NCBI RefSeq assembly: GCF_000003815.2
Contig: NW_023365741.1
Span: 1 to 48,655, forward strand
DNA from: Branchiostoma floridae
Lineage: Eukaryota > Chordata > Leptocardii > Amphioxiformes > Branchiostomatidae
Length of the DNA stretch: 48,655 nucleotides
Direction of reading: 5' to 3'
A model generated the notes under the pieces. The model saw only the letters and a program-made list of their open reading frames with translations, ran no database searches and was not told the origin of the DNA. The position numbers and the translations under genes are program-made. Of this stretch, positions 12,201 to 19,800 are shown one piece after another (within the stretch, counting starts at the first letter, position 1; the number at the start of each line of letters is the position of its first letter).

Positions 12201-15200
12201 GGTTATACAGGGGAGATGGTCAACTGTCACTGATCTAACTGTATCGTCCATCTGAATAATAGCACTTCAGAATCTCTAAAATGATACGTTAATCATTGTT
12301 GAAAAGTCGGATCTGTGTTTATTCAGTATTGTTTAATATATATCTGTGTGTCTTCACTGTAACAGGCCCTTGCAAACCATGGAATCTTTTCACCCGCAGA
12401 AAGTCTAATTCAGGGAGGAGTGAAGACGGACTTACTCCCTTAATTTGCAAGAAGGACTTACTCTGGATCATAGTCCACCAAAAAAACAGCCCTCAGACAT
12501 GGCAAAATGGGTGGACCTACTGTGTATTCATCTACTTTTAGGTCTAAGGTTTGCAAGACTCTGCAGCTGACTAGGGGTGGGTACCGGTATGGTGTACCGG
12601 TACAAAAACGGTGTTTTTTGTTATTGGACCGGTCCAGAATAACCGAACCTGAAAAAATTCGGTGGACCAGATGTTGGACCTATTGGAAAATAAACAGATT
12701 ACAACAATGTATATGATCAGGCATTCATTTTTAAGTTGGGGCTTACCTGTCAAAGAAAATAACAAGAGCGAAGTAGAGTACAGTCTATAGTCATTTCTAC
12801 TAAGTTTTACAGTCAATCTTACAGAGTCAGTTAGCATTGTACGAATTTAAAATGCCAATGGGGGTCGAACACTCCACCAAACAGATTTCTTTGTAGCAAA
12901 ATGGACCATTGTTTTGAGTCTCATCCATTCACAAGTTCTCACATACTGAATCAGGTCCATGTTCAGGTCCGGACCTGGACCTGATCCTCTGGACCTGAAC
13001 CGGACCGGGACCTGAACTTTCTGTACCGGTACCCACCCCTACCTCTGACATATTATGCATAGTACATACATGTGGTGCTTAGACTGTGAGGGTAGGAGGG
13101 GGGAAGACAGATCACAAACTTTCACGACACTTTTGAGTTTGTGGTGAAGCAGTCACTGCAAAAACCACTGAAACATTTCTGCATCATTTTACAGTATTTT
13201 GCACACCATTAAGTATCAAACATACACTATGAAACAGAACCCTTACCTCTCCAAGTTTCAGGGTGAGGTACAGGGAAATGGTCCAACTGGGGTAGAAAAA
13301 CATACACAGCCCTGCAAGGAAACCTGTGCACAACAGAAAGGTAGATTTCTATAAATACTAATGCTTCAGGTTAGTGTACCTTAATTTTGCAAATAACCTT
13401 TCTAACTGGTACAAAAAAGTCAGCATGGAATCATAAGAAGTATAGAATGAATATGTTACACAAAATTTCTAAAATCAGAATGACTTAGAATAGCCTATCC
13501 TTTTCCCCTAGAGTTCCCAGAACAAAGTAAAAAAAAAAAGGATCAAAGGCATCAGTTAACGAAGTATAGCCAACATTGACTACAATTTATAACCAAATTA
13601 TATTTAAGTAAATTAGTGCAAACTTTCGCATACACAGAACATCATGGTAAAACAATGAAAATCAGAACATCTATAGCCTCAGTCAAAAATTGATCATTAG
13701 GTCGCACTGACTTAATTCTATGGATGACATCCACACACGCATCCATTTTCTACACGCGGTACCATAGCTTAGGGATGACAATTGTAATACACCATAAAAA
13801 CTGTATTAAAAAAAAAACTATTATCTATAGATTGTGAAATCTTTCCAAGGTCACCCACCCAGCCACACATACACATACCTGCTGGTAGGGCATGAAGTTC
13901 TGAATCTTGATCCCTGAGCCAACGCAGAAAACAGCTGACAAACTGTGGTACAACAACAGGTAAAAAATAGATACAAACTTCATTTCAGTGCTGTAGGTTT
14001 GGGTAACATAATGAATAATGAGATTCTTCATTCACAACCAAGTTTATCCCACCAACGTTTCCATGACTGTTTGGTATCTTCCTCAGGGCATTTCCAAAAG
14101 TAATTTCATCAGGTTAGTAGATCATAGGACATAAGAGTTTTCTTTTACATAACCAGTTTTTCTCACCTGCTGACATTTCTATGTCGGTCAGACATCTTCC
14201 TCAGTGCTTCCAACTGGAGTTCTGCTTCTCGCTGCTATATGTAGCCAAGGTAGGTGGCACTTTTGTGGGCAGAACACTATCCCAAACGTGAACCAGGAAG
14301 AAGGGGGGGTACAAGCTCAGCCACGTTTGGAATAGTGTTCTCGTCGCAAAAGTTTCTAATAAATCTTAATTGAAGTATTAATTTATGACATGAAAACAAA
14401 ACTGAAAGACTTTTTTGAAGTTACCTTAAAGATCCCAACAAACCCTCCTAAGAAGGCAGCCAGACTGAGGTTGTTCCTGTTGATGATACAGGACAGCAGG
14501 CGGCGGGGGGACCTGATGCTGGCCTGGAGGGAGGACAGCACACGGACAGCAGCCTGGACAGCATAGCCCACACCAAACATCCGCACAAAACCCTATACAG
14601 AACACACAACACTAACTTGAAAACTGCAGAATTGAAGGATGGTAAATAACTCGGGTTCAAAACAATGAAGGAAATGGAAGTAGTGGCATAGAACTGAGGT
14701 CTTTGTTGGAGGAGCTTCATTTGCAAAAAAATGCAGCACGGTGTTGTGACAGGAACTTAAAGGTGTAAAGTAAGGAGCGGTCTAAAAACTGGCCCTGATA
14801 ACTTCCACCCAGTCTCACATGATCAGGTAAGCATAGCAGCATTCTGCAGCCAGTGTTTTCATTCTTAATATTCTGGGATAGGTTTTATATTTGTAACCAT
14901 ATACTGATTCCTTACATGTATATACTTCCCCTACAATTAAAAAAAAAAAATTGAAGAGTATCTTTTTGTATCAAACTCACTTGGCTAAATCTATGACCAC
15001 ACTGAGGTCTGATCATTAATAATAAGATCAATTCATTGTGTGATTTCATAGTATATATTTTTGTATGCTTCTTCACCTCTAAAATAACATAAAACTGAAG
15101 AAGCAAATTCTATAGAAGCACATACTTTAAACATGAGCCAGTGTAATTGTAAGTGTACAGAATCAGTACAAACCTGCAGACAGTACCTCGCACAGCTGTG

Positions 15201-16792
15201 TTTATGTAGACACAGAGCGTGCCTTTGTACCAGGGCAGCTTTCAACAGTCTTAGTATCCTGCATGGGCATAATAAAACACAAACATCACTTATGTTCTGA
15301 ACAACAAATTTCCTGATTTACAACCACAAACACTTGAAGAGCCATCTCATTATTCCATCTTATTCAGGGAACTTGACTGCATTGCACTGCAGTCACATGT
15401 AGGTATGACAGTATACCATTTGGGACTGCATTGCATTGTAAGCAATAACACCCAGCTGTAGTGCAAAGTGAAATTTCAAACCCGGCATATATGCCCTGAA
15501 GAAGACGATAGATGACATCGTAACAACAGCTCTTAACAATATATTTTTCACATATGAATTAATTTTTGTGGTTGTGAGAAAAGTTTGTTTTTCAGTCGTA
15601 CACAACCTATAATGTATCAGTAAGACAGTTATAACATACATGTGAGGCATTTCATTATGTGAGAAAGGGCTTGGATAGTGGATTGACTTAAGTTCCCAAT
15701 TTATAAAGAAGTTTATATCTGAGTTTACATTCCTCAAAAAATATAGACAAAATAACATTTATTGTAAATATTGACAACAGTAAGACTGTCATACAGTAAT
15801 GTGATTATGTGCTACATATTTTGTCCACGTTCCTCTCTTTTTCACATAGTTGAATAATCCTGTTAATAACTGCTTTTTGAAATATCATTTTTCAAAGATG
15901 TCAACAAGAAATGCCCCTGCAGTACTATATCAGTAGAACAAGATGCTGGGGTAAAAATTGACTAACACCAAGTTTTCCTAACATCAAAAGGATATTGCTG
16001 CAGTATATACATTTTGTATGTACACGGAAAGCCACCAAGGAGCCCCAAATCTACTTTCCAACATCAAAAAATCATTAAGATCCATCAACAGCTTCTCATG
16101 TTATATTTTTCAGACTTACACACAGACAAACACACAGTCTTGAAAATAAAACATTCTTTAGAAAGATAACAAAAACTGCAAGAACCTTAAAACTGTAAGG
16201 TTTTGTTTCCAGGCACTGTGTTTTGCAGACTGCACTGCAGGTGTCTTAGCCTTGCTCTCCAGGCTCCTGGCATCAGGTGTTTTAGCCTCAGTCTCCAGGC
16301 TTCTGCTATCACCTGGTCTGCCTGCCTCCTCAGTACCCAGCAGGAACCTAGGAACAAATGTCTCTAGTTAGAGCTGTGTAACTAATATATACCTGTGTAC
16401 ATGTACCTGTACCTAATATACATGTATCAGTACCTGTACCTGTACCTGTACTTGTACCTGTACCAGGTCCTGTACCTGTACCTGTACCTGTACCTGTACC
16501 TGTACCTGTACTTGTACCTGTACCAGTACCTGTACCTGTACCTGTACCTGTACCTGTACCAGTGCCTGTACCAGGTCCTGTACCTGTACCTGTACCTGTA
16601 CCAGGTCCTGTACCTGTACCTGTACTTGTACCTGTACCAGGCCGTGTACCTGTACCTGTACCTGTACCTGTACCTGTACTTGTACCTGTACCAGTGCCTG
16701 TACCTGTACCTGTACCTGTACCAGTGCCTGTACCTGTACCAGTGCCTGTACCTGTACCTGTACCTGTACCTGTACCAGTGCCTGTACCTGTA

Positions 16793-16827
<35 letters not shown>

Positions 16828-19800
16828 ACCTGTACCTGTACCTGTACCAGTGCCTGTACCTGTACCTGTACCTGTACCTGTACCTGTACCAGTGCCTGTA
16901 CCTGTACCTGTACCTGTACCTGTACCAGTGCCTGTGCCTGTACCTGTACCTGTACCTGTACCTGTACCTGTACCTGTACCAGTGCCTGTACCTGTACCTG
17001 TACTTGTACCTGTACCAGTGCCTGTACCTGTACCTGTACCTGTACCTGTACCTGTGCCTGTACCAGGTCCTGTACCTGTACCTGTACCTGTACCTGTACC
17101 TGTACCTGTACCAAATTCTGTATACATGTACCTGTACCTGTACCTGTAACTGTTTGGAGATTGCACACAAAAAAAAGATACAGTAACTGAAAATGGGCAA
17201 TATTTCAGGTAACAGAAAAAAGTATTTCTATCCCAAACATCAGATGGTTACATTAATAATAAGAGAATTGCAAACCTGACAGCTTGTAAGAAAATACCAC
17301 TGAGCCCACCAAAACATCTGTAGAAACAAAGAAATGATCAAAACAAAATATCAGCAGTGTCGCTACATTTGTACATTTTGTACTGAAGTACATGTATTAT
17401 AAAACTCAGTGATGCCCTCTTGTATCTGCTAAGTTAAATCGGCATTTTAGCAGAATACTATATGCTTTGGGGTGCATGTAGGAATGTACTTGATGTATGC
17501 ATTTTTTTTTTAAAACTGTTGCTCTGGACTTGAGGGCTACTCTAACTGCAGTTGCTAATATATCCAATAGAGGGCGCCACTGCATAATAGCTCTTTCCAA
17601 TAATACTTATAAGTAATTGCATTTGCAAAGTATCTCTGGGACTTCTTTTAAATGTACCAGATTACATAATTATTTGACCTGTCCAAAGTAACAATCAATA
17701 ATAGACAACACTGACCTATAGAGATAGGCATATCCAGCAGCTGTAAAACTGAACAGTAAAACCTGCAAAGAAAGGATGCCAGTGATTGAATGCCAACAAT
17801 ATTTATTTTACTAATTTAATTTGATGCTATAAGGCTATATCTAAGGTTCAGTCACATTGAAAGGTTCTCACCTCAATATGTTTCCGAGGAGTTATAAGCC
17901 CACGAGCGACTGCCATGTTACATAGGGTTTCCAAGGCCTGGTGGGAAAACAATGATATAGACATTATAGAAACAAGAAATTATCTTTACTACCTAAATAA
18001 TCACACTTCCTTAGTTCAAGGTTAAAAACTTTATTCTTAGACTAATAAAAGTTAATGGTTGAACTTTTTGACTATCCTGTTGTAGTCTTCCTCAGAATTC
18101 AAGAGACCAAACATTTAAAATAGATGATCAGGTGACTTAATCATTGATACATGTAGCAGGAAGTTTACATGTACCACCCACGAGTAAGCCGACATAGCAG
18201 CCTAGCAGGGTTGGATAAGTCCATTGGGCTGATTTCCATGTCATTCTGAACTGCCTGGTCAGGCCATTGCAGGTTTCATGTGTGATTTGGGTAGATAATG
18301 ATAAACATGTACTAGCCTGGAGAAGTCCCACTGCCAGCAGCCTGCCACATATGGTTTAATTGTTCTAAAAAGTACCTTTTTTTTTAATGAAGAATAGAAA
18401 CAAAGGCAAAACACTCATTCATTCACTCACTATCCAGTTTATTGTTTGTTTTCCTACAGCAAACGAGAGTTGGGCTTGGATGTGGAGGGGCAGAAAATAA
18501 TGTATAAAAAAATATGCCAAGAAGCAGTTACTCTTACAACAAGCAGCCAGAGTACCTGACTTAGACACAGTGGCTAACATTTCAATGCCCTTACAGCTTT
18601 ACAAGAAAGGACTACCTTTACCTAGCACCTTTCTATTTTAACAACTGACACAGATGAAAACTTTTTATTAATGAGTGATATCATTACTTATTATACATAT
18701 ATGTATACTGCAAATAAAAAAAAAAGTAAAGAAGCATTCAAGTTCATTTGTGTTGGTAGTTAACCTAAAAGAAAAGTGCTAGGTGAAGGTAGTCATTTTT
18801 TGAGGCTATAGGGGCAGTGGGTTGTTATATGAAACTTCTAATGAAAGTACCTACCACATTAAACATGTATACAGCTAGGAGGCCCCTCCTGCAAAACACA
18901 ACAAAGTCTTAAGATACACAAACACTGTTCAATGCCAATGCCTTCATCATGATCAACTTTTTTACCTTAAACAGCCAAGCAACAAGGAAATAAACTGATG
19001 AAGCCAGATATCCACAGAAGGAGATACTTGTGTGACTGTTTGTCACATATAGATGCACTGTGAAGTAGAACCAAGCAAATTTGCATCTTCACCAAAACGT
19101 CAACTCTGTCAAACATGCTTGTGAATAAAGAACTTTCTCATTCTAACATTAATGTTGTTAATTGCATATCTTCAACACAGCACTACAACTTGAGTAATAG
19201 TGAATAGAGTAGTAAAAGTATGGTAAACATGTATGAACTAAAAGGTGCAACTTTTTTAAAATGAAAATTGCAATGTTGAATTTATTCTCACACAGGTGCA
19301 CTAGTGCAGGTCGAGTGCTGTGAAAACTGGTGCAAACAGGTAAAACTGCGGTTTAATTCTCCACTCTTTTTGCAGGGTTCTAGCCAGGGTTTTATTCTAG
19401 CATAACAGAAATGTAAATGGAGACAAACAAGTAATAGGGAGGGGGGGGTGCTTGGTTGTGTGGTCTTACCCCAACTGCAGTGAGAAAATTTTAAAATATA
19501 AGGTAAAAAGTTGACATAATGAGATTTTTTCCACTTGGAGGGTCATATCATCATTTTTCCCATTGGCATCACTGCACAGTGACCACTAGCTATATGGGAC
19601 AGATGAGTGATTGTAAGTGATTATGTCAAATGAATACGTAGCAAAACCCCATTACAGTACCTGAGAAACAAGCGTAATGGTCCCTAATATTGCACGGTGG
19701 TCAAGGCTAATAATGTGATGGCCTGATGCGCAAAAATGCACTCAGTCTAGCTAGAACCCTGCTTCTGTGAACATACCTGTCCTTTCGCTCTATAGAAATG

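Noticed and set aside
16348-17200. Long open frames encoding Thr-Gly, Tyr-Leu, Val-Gln, Tyr-Arg or Pro-Val repeats
   Set aside because: They are translations of a 6-bp repeat, open in nearly every frame, and lie in a TMEM135 intron.
18137-18331. 64-codon minus frame with GCYVGLLVGGTC as a third exon 3 copy
   Set aside because: It lacks the ERK end, phase and splice sites of the exon 3 pair.
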